Shown here: positions 1 to 15,940 of the stretch, piece after piece
How the letters are laid out: the number at the start of each line of letters is the position of its first letter
Position numbering within the stretch: position 1 is the first letter of the stretch
Assembly (NCBI GenBank): GCA_009746045.1
Contig: RPFO01000312.1
Location: 662,323 to 726,322, forward strand
Direction: 5' to 3'
Length of the DNA: 64,000 nucleotides
DNA from: Mesostigma viride
Lineage: Eukaryota > Streptophyta > Mesostigmatophyceae > Mesostigmatales > Mesostigmataceae
The notes under the pieces: model-generated
Told to the model about the DNA's origin: nothing
Seen by the model: the letters and a program-made list of their open reading frames with translations, nothing else
Databases searched by the model: none
Position numbers and translations under genes: made by a program

Positions 1-5790
<5,790 letters not shown>

Positions 5791-6026
5791 TGGTGGTGGT
5801 GGTGGTGGTGGTGGTGGTGGTGGTGGTGGTGGTGGTGGTGGTGGTGGTGGTGGTGGTGGTGGTGGTGGTGGTGGTGGTGGTGGTGGTGGTGGTGGTGGTG
5901 GTGGTGGTGGTGGTGGTGGTGGTGGTGGTGGTGGTGGTGGTGGTGGTGGTGGTGGTGGTGGTGGTGGTGGTGGTGGTGGTGGTGGTGGTGGTGGTGGTGG
6001 TGGTGGTGGTGGTGGTGGTGGTGGTG
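5791..6026. repeat. (TGG)n trinucleotide array
   Basis: A 236-bp uninterrupted TGG/GGT run directly abuts the hexamer satellite and ends at GAAGTAGTATG. The length and perfection suggest recent expansion. The GG doublets could form two-tier G-quadruplexes on the + strand (inference). Confidence 0.97.
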
Positions 6027-6770
6027 AAGTAGTATGCCGCAAAGTCTTAAGTATGCTGCTGGTCAATTATGTGGGTCAGTGTCATATAAGGTCTACCCCA
6101 TCAGGACAGGATAGGTATTATGGAATAGCTCAATGTGTTTCATGAAAGTCCTTCCGGGCAACTGTGATCATACCATCAAGTTGTCTCATTAATACCATCA
6201 GGTTTTACATCCACATGCCAGATCGGGGGCTGCTGTGCTTGCCAGATATGTCAGTCAGGATCAACAGTGCTGGTATGTCCGTCGGATTAATCTATCTATT
6301 TCGGGCAAAGCCAGGTTCACCATCAGATTAATCAATCTGTATGAATTTTTCTCGAAATGCCATTCATCCGAAATATATCAAAATATCATTTGAATATTAT
6401 TCATCTTTCTATTGTTATTATATTTTATCTGTTCATTATATTTTATCTATTTTGTCTATTCATATACTAGTACTAATCTATTTATCTATTCATATAATAT
6501 TATTATGAATATTATATATCATGTAAATATTATAGCTCAGATTATTAATGAGACAAGTAGACCCGGTAGGGGCCAAGCCCCTACTATTCGAGACTTTATT
6601 CAAGTCCCCTACCTAATTCATATAGACGCGTAACTGCGTCCCCTACTATACAATCCTCATTTTCCCTGTACGTTGATTGGGGGAGATGGGACAGGGGCCT
6701 TGGCTTGGGTGGTCGGGCTCCTATGCCTTGGCTACTTGGTTGCCGGTTGGGTTTGTGCAGTCTAGGGGCT
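6027..6770. other. AT-rich spacer, no gene recognised
   Basis: This is mixed, AT-rich sequence with a pyrimidine/TAT-rich block at about 6,400-6,540. I see only short unconvincing open frames and no convincing repeat structure until the LINE-tail hairpin at 6,780. Confidence 0.5.
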
Positions 6771-6779
6771 AGTCTAGGG

Positions 6780-6836
6780 GTGCTCCGTGACTCCCCAACG
6801 GGAGCACGAGTTTAATTAACTAATTAATTAATAGGG
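6780..6836 (+). repeat. LINE 3'-end signature: hairpin plus TAATTAA tail
   Basis: GTGCTCCGTGACTCCCCAACGGGAGCAC forms a stem-loop and is followed by a degenerate TTAA/TAAT tail. The same hairpin plus tail occurs at 16,873-16,930, where it ends a LINE insertion with a target-site duplication. By homology this is the 3' end of a LINE copy whose body is not visible upstream. Confidence 0.55.
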
Positions 6837-6908
6837 CAACTTTGGCAGCTGAACAACCCGTGAATGATGCGAGTCACCAAGACAGCCACGGCCATGGGCA
6901 CATGGTTT

Positions 6909-6923
6909 ATCAAGGAGACAACA
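6909..6923 (+). repeat. Copy of dispersed 15-mer TATCAAGGAGACAAC
   Basis: This exact word recurs at about 28,149, 29,271 (minus), six sites in 36,307-36,593, 36,760 (minus) and 36,785. At some sites it extends into GCGCAGGCCAGAAATC. Confidence 0.7.
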
Positions 6924-6994
6924 TGTGCATGATCAGAACAGGTATTTCATTTATACAACAATTACTTAATCAGAGCACAGCCAAGGCCGAGTGT

Positions 6995-7812
6995 TTGCTT
7001 CATGGTCAGTGGGTGGCTGCTCGGTCAGTATGGTAAACTCATGCTCGGTCAGTGGATGGAACGTATGCTTGGTCAGTGGGTGGAACGTGTGCTTGCTCAG
7101 TGGGTGGAACGTGTGTTTGGTCAGTGGGTGGAACGTGTGTTTGGTCAGTGGGTGGCAGGTGTGCTTGGTCAGTACGGGGAACCCGTGCTTGCATGGTCAG
7201 TGGGATGAACGTGTGCCAGTATGGGGAACCCGTGCTTGGTCAGTGGGTGGAACGTGTGCTTGCTCAGTGGGTGGAACATGTGCTTGGTCAGTGGGTGGAA
7301 CGTGTGTTTGGTCAGTGGGTGGCAGGTGTGCTTGGTCAGTACGGGGAACCCGTGCTTGCATGGTCAGTGGGATGAACGTGTGCCAGTATGGGGAACCCGT
7401 GCTTGCATGGTCAGTGGGTGGAGCGTGTGTTTGGTCAGTGGGTGGCACGTGTGCTTGGTCAGTATGGAGAACCCGTGCTTGCATGATCAGTGGGTGGAAG
7501 GTGTGCTTGGTCAGTGGGTGGAAGGTGTGCTTGGTCAGTGGGTGGAACGTGTGCGTGGTCAGTGGGTGGAACGTGCACTTGGTCAGTGGGTGGAACGTGT
7601 GCTTGGTCAGTGGGTGGCACGTGTGCTTGGTCAGTATGGGGAACCCATGCTTGCATGGTCAGTGGGCTGAACGTGTGCTTGGTCAGTAGGTGGAACGTGC
7701 ACTTGGTCAGTGGGTGGAACGTGTGCTTGGTCAGTGGTTGGAACGTGTGCTTGGTCAGTATGGGGAACCCGTGCGTGGTCAGTGGGCTGAAAGTGTGCTT
7801 GGTCAACAGTGT
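6995..7812. repeat. 24-bp minisatellite (GTGCTTGGTCAGTGGGTGGAACGT)n
   Basis: The 24-bp unit is centred on GGTCAGTGGGTGG, with alternating variants that include ACGGGGAACCCGTGCTTGCATGG, so a higher-order period of several units is visible. The period is divisible by three and stop-free in several frames, producing long spurious ORFs (Val-Ser-Gly-Trp on +, Pro-Pro-Thr-Asp-Gln on -). Confidence 0.93.
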
Positions 7813-8940
7813 GGGTGGGAGGATTACCATTCAAATGATAGCTCTTAAAAACATGACAAAGGCAGAGACACCATCTCCTTTAATGCATTAATCTAGTGAT
7901 TCATCAGTAATGCCAAAAATGCCCAGTAAAGGTCCCTTTCATGAAAAGGAACAAATCAAATTCGAGCTCAAAATACAAAGGTTTTTTCCCCGGCCGTTTG
8001 CTTGGGCTTGACGCTCAGGATACCACGCCGTGTGCATGCCATCCCCCGCAGGCAGAATACCTGCTTTTAAAGCAACAGCCCACGCAGATGCAGCAAAAAC
8101 AGGAACACTTCCCGTGGCTGACCGAAACACAATGGAAAAATAATGCGTGAGTGCAGGAAAAGGAATGGAAAGGCATTCGCCGGCATGTGTCCCCGACCGA
8201 AATACAGCAACAAAGAGCGGGAGGCATACCTGCCATGCGGGAAGTGACTCAACGAATGTTGTTGCCGAGGAAAATGGGCCTCCTTTCCCGCTGATGACGG
8301 AAACACAAAGCAAACAGACGGGCTCGAAGCATAGGAATGCATGAAACATGAAACGACGTTCCAAAGCGTCCCAAATCGAAATAAAACAAAACCGAGCGCA
8401 AAAGACGGTGGAATATGTGCATGGCGGGACAGTGCTGCTATGGAACCGCCCGGTAGGCAAACTGCCTCTCCCTATCCGCTCGGAAGAGACCGACTGGAAG
8501 CCGAAATGCTTATGTGACACCGTTCCAAAGCCCAGCAAACAACAAACGCAGCTTACCCAGGCGTCAGAACGGGTGCCACCTTCTTACCCCGACAGTCATC
8601 TTCCCCGCAATCTTTTCCAAGAGCTCGCGGCACCCACAGTCCAGGCGCTCCAAAGAACCGTCATGAAAGACGGCGTCGTTGTACCCCGTTTCAAAGCGTC
8701 CAACAATGAAAACGTAGCTTGCCCAACAGTCACGACCTCCTGAACAGGCGGCTGTCGACAGCCATCCCGTCTTCTCGCGGCCATCATTTGAAATTTCATG
8801 CTGGGCCCCGATGCTGCACGCTGCTGAAGTGGTGGGCCGACCGCGCGCTGCTGGGCGCTGGGGTGGCTCTAGCCCGTGGCCCATGGCCCGTGGCCCGTGG
8901 CCCATGGCCCGTCGGCGCTGGTTTCCTTCCGTCCCTCGCT
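7813..8940. other. Degenerate purine-rich repeats, gene status unclear
   Basis: Recurring degenerate words (CGAAACACAA, CGTTCCAAAGCGTCC, GACGGAAACAC) suggest an old diverged tandem repeat. Frames of 131 aa (+, 8348-8743) and 199 aa (-, 7939-8538) overlap on opposite strands and match no family I know. Neither has convincing splice signals. About 8,870-8,920 is a short CCCGTGG/CCCATGG repeat. Confidence 0.4.
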
Positions 8941-8948
8941 GAAATTGC

Positions 8949-9445
8949 CCGTGCTCCTTCGCTGCGCTCCGGAGAGGAATCGTAAGCGGCCGTAGGTCTG
9001 AAAATCGTTGGCGTATCTTTTTCTAAGTAACGTGCTCCTTCGCTGCGCTCCGGAGAGGAATAGTAGAGTACGGTGCTCGCTTCGCTCACGGCTCGCTGCG
9101 CTCGCTGTGCGCTTTAGCAGTACGGTGCTCGCTCGCTCCGCTCGCTCGCCGTACGGTGCTCGCTCGCTCCGCTCGCTCGCGGTAGGGTGCTCGCTCGCTT
9201 CGCTCGCTCGCCGTACGTACTGTATCTGAGATATCTTCGATTCTCCCGTCGACCTCCGGAGTACCGCTCGCTTCGCTCACGGCTCGCTGCGCTCGCTGTG
9301 CGCTTTAGCAGTACGGTGCTCGCTCGCTCCGCTCGCTCGCCGTACGGTGCTCGCTCGCTTCGCTCGCTCGCGGTAGGGTGCTCGCTCGCTTCGCTCGCTC
9401 GCCGTTATCTGCGATATCTGCGATTCTCCCGTCGACCTCTGGAGT
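8949..9445. repeat. Nested GCTCGCTCG-type repeats and a roughly 185-bp tandem duplication
   Basis: CGTGCTCCTTCGCTGCGCTC occurs at 8,949 and about 9,030. A block containing GCTCGCTCGCTCCGCTCGCTCGC and ending in GATTCTCCCGTCGACCTC(C/T)GGAGTAC occurs twice in tandem (about 9,080-9,262 and 9,265-9,448). There is extensive self-complementarity (GAGCGAGC / GCTCGCTC). No coding interpretation is offered. Confidence 0.8.
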
Positions 9446-9448
9446 ACC

Positions 9449-9980
9449 CCCCAATGGCTGATTTTTGTACCACGATTTTCTACCTAATTATCGGCGGTAC
9501 TCCCCCTAATTATCGGACCAACGGTCACGAAGCTCGCTTTATATAGGGGAAAGGATAACCACCAGTAATACCTACTTATACTATAAATATCCATTTAGAT
9601 TAATCTAGATAATAATGTTGGCCCCAGCCGCGACCACCTTCACATTAATCTAGATGTTAATGCCCGAACGGCGTTCACCTTCGGACGCAGTTAGGGGACT
9701 AAATATGCAACATTTATAAATCAAATATGTAAATACGGCCAAATATAATTTATATTCGTCCGACTTGTGTTGGAAACTGCATGAATAGCTTGCTATATAA
9801 ACAGATGAGGGCTGTTACTAACGTACTTGTAACCTGCCCCTCTGCTTTCTGCTTGTGCTTGCATGCATGATATCTCATTGCAGCGGACACCATGTTCATG
9901 GATATTCCCCAAAACGAGGATTAAGTACGACCCCGCGAATTTGTTGGCATATCAAGGTGTAACAACCAAAAGTGATTTGT
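9449..9980. other. AT-rich segment, possible remnant of another LTR
   Basis: TTAATCTAGAT occurs twice near 9,600-9,650. TATATAAACAG at about 9,794 followed by a cytosine-rich stretch resembles a core promoter. It could be a truncated LTR or promoter, but no partner repeat was found in the window. Confidence 0.3.
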
Positions 9981-11002
9981 TGTTACGTCCTGAGTTTTGT
10001 GAGAGTTCGGGTTTTATTCGAGGTCTTTTGGATAAGTTATGGGTTTTCGAAGTAGGAAGTGTACCGGGCCCTGAAACTTTGTGGGACGCCTTGTTAGAAC
10101 CCTCATTGGTCGTGGCCTGATCCATGTGGGGTTGTTTGGTCGGTCGGTTTTGTGTTGCGGCCCGACTCTTCGTTGAACGGGCGCAACAATGAAATAAATT
10201 GTGCTTTTGGCGTGCTTCCTTAGTCCGTGGGACTTTAGGACTCATTTCGGGACTTATTTGGGAATTTGTCCGCAGTTCGGGACTTTAGAATGAAATTGTC
10301 ACAGTTTGTGTGATTCGGGCTAGTTATTTTGGGCCTAGGTGTTGCGGCCCGACCCTTGGAACGGGCGCAACAATGGAATAAATTATGTATTTTGGCTTGT
10401 TGTCATAGTCCGTAGGACTTTGGGACTCATTTCGAGACTTAATTCGGGAATTGTCCCTTGGTCAGGACTTTTGTATGGAACTATGATAGTTTGTGTGATT
10501 CGGACCAGTTATTTTGGGCCTAGGTTGATGTATGCGATCTTCTAGGGGCCGGTGCAGTCGCGCCGCGCTGCGTACTTTATAGCTGGTTGAGATATTGTAC
10601 TCATGCGTGGATTCTGTAGGCGAGGGTCGATGTCGACCCGAGGATCTTGTGTGGATGCATGTTTTGGAAGGTCGGCGCCATGTCGGCGCCCCTTGCCAGC
10701 TTGGTGGCAGACCTAGGTGAAATTGGTCCGAGGACGAGAGTCTCGTCCTCTTGGTTTGATGAATGTTAAGTGCGATGACGCCTTCACGTTAAACCTGGGG
10801 CAACTATCCATTTGTAATTGGTCTTGCTAGCCTTTATAAGTGTGTAACAAATAGCTTGGCATCAAGCCGCGGTGCCAGATATCTCACGACTCACGTCGTG
10901 AAGCGCAATCTACATTAGGCCACCTTGAATCTTCCTAATTCCGGCATGGTTGATCTTTCGCTACGTAGCTCAGGTTAGGAGTGTAATTCTTGGGACGTAA
11001 CA
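9981..11002 (+). repeat. Complete LTR (1,022 bp), orphan or 5' LTR
   Basis: The segment starts TGTTACGTCC and ends GGACGTAACA, perfect 10-bp terminal inverted repeats with TG...CA ends, and is followed one base later by a plausible primer-binding site. Inside, two tandem copies of about 187 bp (starting 10,153 and 10,340, each opening TGTTGCGGCCCGAC) lie where U3 enhancer repeats usually sit. CTTTATAAG at about 10,832 could be the TATA box. No gag/pol or second LTR follows, so this is a truncated or non-autonomous element. Confidence 0.75.
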
Positions 11003-11003
11003 C

Positions 11004-11016
11004 TGGTTATCGGAGG
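11004..11016 (+). promoter_or_regulatory. Putative primer-binding site
   Basis: TGGTTATCGGAGG begins one nucleotide after the LTR end. TGG complements a tRNA 3' CCA, and the rest resembles (not exactly) the initiator-Met-tRNA PBS TGGTATCAGAGC common in plant and algal LTR elements. Confidence 0.6.
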
Positions 11017-11037
11017 AAAATGTGCTGGCAAGGTTAG

Positions 11038-11060
11038 CTAACTCTCGCGGAGAGAGTTAG
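11038..11060. repeat. 9-bp-arm hairpin
   Basis: CTAACTCTC, loop GCGGA, GAGAGTTAG: perfect arms, ten bases upstream of the larger hairpin. Confidence 0.8.
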
Positions 11061-11069
11061 TGTAGCCAA

Positions 11070-11146
11070 TTAGGAAACCAAGGCGGAGCTTGGGGTAGAC
11101 AGAGGTTCTACCTCTGTCTACCCCAAGCTCCGCCTTGGTTTCCTAA
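11070..11146. repeat. Perfect 37-bp inverted repeat with 3-nt loop
   Basis: The left arm 11070-11106 is the exact reverse complement of 11110-11146 with loop TCT. The arms begin TTAGGAAACCAAGG. It lies in what would be the leader of the LTR element ending at 11002. Transcription from either strand would give a mismatch-free 37-bp hairpin RNA. Confidence 0.95.
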
Positions 11147-11664
11147 CGATCGCTGGACAGGTCGGCGGCCAGTCCGAAAGGATTTCAACGACGATCTAGA
11201 CGGCGAGCGGCCAGTCGGGAATACTCGGCGGGGCCAACCATGGCTCTGTGGTGAGGTGCTATCGACAGTAGCGGTATTACGCCGGTTTTCAACGACACCA
11301 GAAGGTGGCGGCCAGCTCCGGGGTCCTCAACGATATCGACGATGGTACGTCACCTAGTTTAGATTTATATTTTAACCCGTGTTTTTTTTAATTAGAACGC
11401 GATATATCGAGTTGTAAGCTTTTTTTAGAACGTGTATAGCACCTAGGGAAAATTTTTTTTCATGGTCATGTATACACTTTCCTGAAAGCCCATAAATCAA
11501 AGTTTTTTCTTAGCTACTCAGACCTACAGCATGCTAATTTTTTTTACTAGGTTGTCCCCAGTTTACAAATTAACAAAATTAACAAAATTACCAAAATTAA
11601 CAAATTAACACAAATCACAAGAAAGCAACATAGTGCAATTTAATTATGGAAATCATATATACCA
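11147..11664. other. Spacer with homopolymer and AACAAATT tracts
   Basis: About 11,160-11,345 has repeated GGCGGCCAGTC-like words. 11,380-11,560 has several T runs of 7-9. 11,565-11,620 is an (AAATTAAC)n-like tract. No gene is seen. Confidence 0.5.
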
Positions 11665-11721
11665 TTGAATTGAATTGAATTGAATTGTAACATAACTCCG
11701 TTGGGAGTATATGTAGCACAT
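11665..11721 (-). repeat. LINE 3' end in minus orientation
   Basis: (TTGAA)n followed by ACATAACTCCGTTGGGAGTA is, on the minus strand, the hairpin TCCCAACGGA plus AATTCAATTC tail. It matches the + strand LINE terminus near 30,552 (GATCTCCCAACGGAGGCATG, then an ATTTA tail). Confidence 0.6.
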
Positions 11722-12850
11722 AGCCCAGAGAAGGGGCATATGGCCTATCATACATTCTAAGCTACTTCCTGCAAGGGTGGGAATGTAGACAACACTTGCT
11801 CTAGGTGCACTAGGGCACCTGCACCACCCAGAGTTTCAGGCAACACCCAGCGAAGGGGAGCCTGTCATAGGTGGGGAAGATCATCATGGCTATACAAGAG
11901 CTAGGACATAGCTTCTCTACAGAGAGCATCTCTCTGCATGGCATAGCATAACTAAATAAAGCTAGGCATCATCTGGAGTGTGGCTCATCATAGGCACACA
12001 TGTACATGATTAAATAAAGCGCGTGGCTTAGCTGGGATAGGGCCTCTAGGAGGCGTACATGTACATCTGATCAGAATGTACATGGCCACGGTCTATCTAT
12101 TCTACACTACTGCTGTATTCCCCTAAACTGGAGCGTCTGGGGTCGCTGGGGCCGCGGGGGTCGCCTGCCAGGGCTTGTGGCCGACGTAGATGGCCGCCCC
12201 CTTCCAGTACACCGGCTGCCCCGCCTTGGTCTGCCGGAGCTGGAGGTAGGTCGGCCATAGCTCCCGGAGGCATGTTCAGTATAATTTAATTTAATTTAAT
12301 TTAATTTAATAGCCCAGAGAAGGGGCACATGGCCTATCATACATTCTAAGCTACTTCCTGCAAGGGTGGGAATGTAAACAACACTTGCTCTAGGTGCACT
12401 AGGGCACCTGCAACACCCAGAGTTTCAGGCAACACCCAGCTAAGGGGAGCCTGTCATAGGTGGGGAAGATCAGCACAGCTATACAAAAGCTAGGGCATGG
12501 CTTCTCAGCAGGGAGTGACCCCCTGCATGGGCACGGCATAATTAAATAAAGCTAGGTATCATCTGGAGGGTGGCTCATCATAGGCACACATGTACATGAC
12601 TAAAAAGGCTGGTCTAGGCTGGTATAGTGCCTGTAGTAGGCGGGCATGTACAAGGCCACTGTCTATCTATTCTACACTACTGCTGCTGTATTCCCCTAGG
12701 CTGGGGCTGCCGGAGTCGCTGGGGCCGCGGTGGTCGAGGGGGTCGCGTGCCAGGGCTTGTGGCCGACGTAGATGTCCGCCCCCTTCCAGTACACCGGCTG
12801 GCCCGCCTTGGTCTGCCGGAGCTGGAGGTAGGTCGGCCATAGCTCCCATA
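11721..12850 (+). repeat. Tandem pair of 589-bp units resembling LINE 3' UTRs
   Basis: TAGCCCAGAGAAGGGGCA starts at 11,721 and again at 12,310. The units are highly similar for about 540 bp. The first ends GCTCCCGGAGGCATG followed by an (AATTT)n tail (12,262-12,310); the second loses its terminus at CATAGCTCCC (about 12,850). The GAGGCATG plus ATTTA tail matches the LINE end at 30,552-30,590, suggesting tandem insertion or duplication of a LINE tail. The 90-aa frame inside has no recognisable product. Confidence 0.7.
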
Positions 12851-12883
12851 TATACCATATGATGAAAATTCACTCATAAAATG

Positions 12884-15380
12884 CTATGTCAGAGTCCCGG
12901 AGTCCGATGACAACAACATATCTGGGGCATCCTTATTTCGTTCGTCACGCAGGACTTTGTCAAGGAGTTGCTCATCTGTCAATTCATCATCATCACGAAG
13001 GGGCTTACGCACCTCTTCGATGATGGCATCTATGTCAAAATACCCAGAGGCCGGTGGCTCGTTAGTTGTGCGTGCAGCGCGTTCCTGGCGTTGAGCCGCG
13101 CGTGCATCTGGAAAAACTGCATCTACATCATCCGATTCAAAGTACCGCTCACGCGGATTAAACAGGGCTCTTTCAAGGCCGCGTGCTATAGCACAAAGAA
13201 TGTTCACCAAGCCTAGGTTCAACCATGATCTCGAATGCAGCTTGTACACGTGGGTAATCAAGGCCCCTACCTGCAAGAAATCTAGCATCTAGGGAGTATC
13301 GCCCCGTCTTGAACATATGGGCGAGGGTTTTAATCAAGTTTGGACGCAAGCTGATACTATTGTGGTGCTTAAACCAGTATACAGCCGCACGCTCTAGTAA
13401 GTTGTAGGCGGTCAAGGAGCACCGTCCCTTGAGAGTGGGGGATCCGTGTAATAAATATTCTATCCGCCCTTCTTCTTTCTCGTCCTCATCAATGCCATGG
13501 CAATACAAAATCTGAAACCCCTCTTGCTCTTCCGATTTAAGCAAATAGCCTATCATCCCTGAATAATTCAATTTGTGGCTGGACTTCACTTGGCGTGCCA
13601 CAAGGCTCGGCTTGGTTTTGTCATGTTTTCCTTTTTCATCTATTGGTTCACCCCACCCAAGTTCTTTCTTGAGCTTGAGTTTCACAGCATGGGCCGATGT
13701 AGCCTCAACGTCAATGAGCATGTGGACGTGCTTGTGCATTTCGAGTATTCCTTCCTCCACAATTGACATGCCCTTGCCGCCATTGGCTAGGTGGAAGGCC
13801 TCTATCTTGCCAAGCTCATCATCGTCAAGATCGCGAGCCCCCCCTGAAATGGAGATGTGGAGTGTCATATTTTTTAGCGCCGTAGGCCCACGTGCGCGCT
13901 TGGGTTGACGCAATGGGATGTACTCGTCAGTTTCGTGTGCTTGATCTTGGTGCTGTTTTTCGACTTCGTCTTGCTCATCCGTTGCGGTAGCCTCACGCTC
14001 TTGTAGTTGCTGTCTTGCTTGGCTGTGACGAGCATGGTACATGAAAAAAAAAAAAAATGGCAGATTTTTTGCAAGGATGGTGGTCAAGATTGGTTCAAAG
14101 ACTTAATTTTCAAAGAAAAACTCACGTGGACAATTTTGGCAAGAATAACAGGTTGGAAAAAAAAACCTAGAAAGGATTCAGCGGCTTACCGTCCACGCTT
14201 TATCTTGCATGTTACGTGACGGGTGAGACCAGCTTGGCTCTTGGCTACGAAGGGCGGCTCGCAACAGTTGCACATGAAATTCTGATTTTTAATGGCCCCT
14301 TCGCCATCGCTGTCCTCGTCATCACTGGAAACACCAGCTTCATCATCTATGAATTTAACTCTTTTTGCCCAACGTGGAGGGGGATCCTCTTCGTCAACCT
14401 CATCCCCTTCCTCCTCCTCTGCCACTTCTTCATCCGCTTCTTCCTCTGCTTCTGGTTCGTCTTCCGATTCCTCTTCATCTCCCCCACCGATGTTGACCTT
14501 GTCGACATTATCTTCTTCCTCATCCTCGGAGGCATCGTCTAAAATAGCATGCCGTCCGCGCCGCCGTTGCCTTGTTGCACAGTTTAACTCAAGCACAACG
14601 TCGTCCTCCAGAATCTGGAGGTTCGCATGTGCTGGATCCATCGAGTCCCGTTCTTGGGGATGAACTAGTAGGTCCGGCCTCGTTGGCGGTTGCTGGGCTG
14701 GCGTGGTCGTCATGGACAGGGTCGTCATCTGGCGACGGCTCAAATGCAGGCGTTTCCTCATTGCGTTCGTCAAAATTGAGGGTTCGTTTAGTCCCCTTGC
14801 CAGGCCAGGACGACTTGCCGGCGTTTTGGTCTTGGCCATGTTGTTTTGTGGACGTTTGTGTTGATGATGATGGGGTTACAGATGACCCACCCCCAGCAAG
14901 CTTGCCGGCTGCAGACAAAACGGAATTCAATAATTCATCCTCCTCCGCCTGGGACCCCGTCAGATCCACGCTATCCACCGAAGCCCCTTTATTGATTGCG
15001 TTGGAGAGCAGGGGCCCTATTGTCTCAAGTGTCGACAGCACCTCATGTGTTGCATGTTTGACCACCCCCTCCCACAGTTGTTCCTTTTTGCCCAAGGCGA
15101 CTTTCAGCCGCTCTAGCGTCTTTAGTTGGGGCTCTACGGTTGTCTCGTACGCCTTTCGCACTTTCTCCTCGCAGAGCTTTTCCTCCCTTTCCTTGAGTTC
15201 ATGATACCTTGCCTTAGCAGCATTTACATTCTTTGTTTGTACCTGTACTCCTTCGTTGGCACGGTCCAGATTAAGCTTTCTGTCCCTGATGGCGTTAGTT
15301 AAGTCAACTCGCTGCTTGTTTACTTTTCCAACGAGGTCCTTGAAGAGGTCTTGTTGCACCAGATTTTTCATCGCCGCCAT
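12884..15380 (-). CDS. Spliced gene for a HUH-endonuclease (Rep-like) protein with N-terminal coiled coil and C2H2 finger
   Basis: The likely start is ATG at 15380 in a strong context (ACCATGG); an upstream in-frame GTG is not needed. Domains in order: basic charged coiled coil (about 15,330-15,080), Ser/Thr-rich linker, very acidic Glu/Asp block (about 14,530-14,350), a CxxC...HxxxC finger (about 14,275-14,205), a basic patch, then a HUH-type core: motif I TLHISIS (about 13,860), motif II HKHVHMLI (about 13,740-13,717), motif III GYLLK with a single candidate nucleophilic Tyr (about 13,549). This fits rolling-circle endonucleases; it could be a Replitron-type transposase or an integrated Rep gene. 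Two introns are phase-consistent. Between about 14,840 and 14,600 the frame changes without a credible intron, so the copy may be frameshifted. No helicase domain is seen. Family identity is inference. Confidence 0.65.
13213..13270 (-). other. Intron 2 (58 nt) of the HUH gene
   Basis: The donor is GCAG|GTAGGG and the acceptor AACCTAG|GCTTGG. Removal joins a split Gly codon and moves the frame from the HUH exon into the C-terminal exon, which runs to a stop at 12884. Confidence 0.75.
14023..14189 (-). other. Intron 1 (167 nt) of the HUH gene
   Basis: The donor GTAAGC follows the C2H2 finger. The acceptor is a T13 tract then CATGTACC...GTCACAG. Removing 14023-14189 joins a split Arg codon in frame with the downstream exon; without it a stop follows immediately. 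Confidence 0.75.
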
Positions 15381-15727
15381 GGTCCCGGCCTTTCGTTTCT
15401 TTTTGTCCCTTCGTTCACACACCTATATTCGCGTGTATCCTGTCAATCACATGAATCGTGACGCGTGGCCGCTCCTTCTGCCTTTGGTCTTCGTGCCCCG
15501 TTAGTAGCCAGCCAATCACACACGACGTAAGGTTCGTAACCGCAATCAGTTTCCAACGTGTCGGCCATTTCCATTAAATGATATCCCTGTAACCGCTATT
15601 CTGTGATTGCAAGGTGTCAAAACTTCCACCTGGACCTTACTGGGCCTGACGCCCGGAAGTGCCGAACTAATCGCCATCTACAATTTCCTAGAACTACGGT
15701 CCAATAGATATTCGGTTTGAAACTGAC

Positions 15728-15940
15728 AACTGCGACTCCCCCCCGGTGTAACACCGTTCCCCCCATTAAGGATTGGCTGATACTCATTTCCCCTCTCACC
15801 TCTTTGGTCCATAATTGGCTAATTTCCCCGATAACACCGTTCCCCCCCCCCATAAGTGCGTTCCCCCCCCGTTGTAACACCGTCCCCCCCCCCATAAATG
15901 CGTCCCCCCCCCGTTGTAACACCGTCCCCCCCACGTACAG
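15728..15940 (-). repeat. C-tract/G-tract repeat upstream of the HUH gene
   Basis: Units like GTTGTAACACCGT followed by C6-C9, alternating with CATAAGTGCG plus another C tract, are tandemly repeated. On the minus strand, the coding strand of the HUH gene starting about 350 bp away, this gives at least six G-runs of 6-9, a strong G-quadruplex candidate in a 5' position. Confidence 0.8.
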
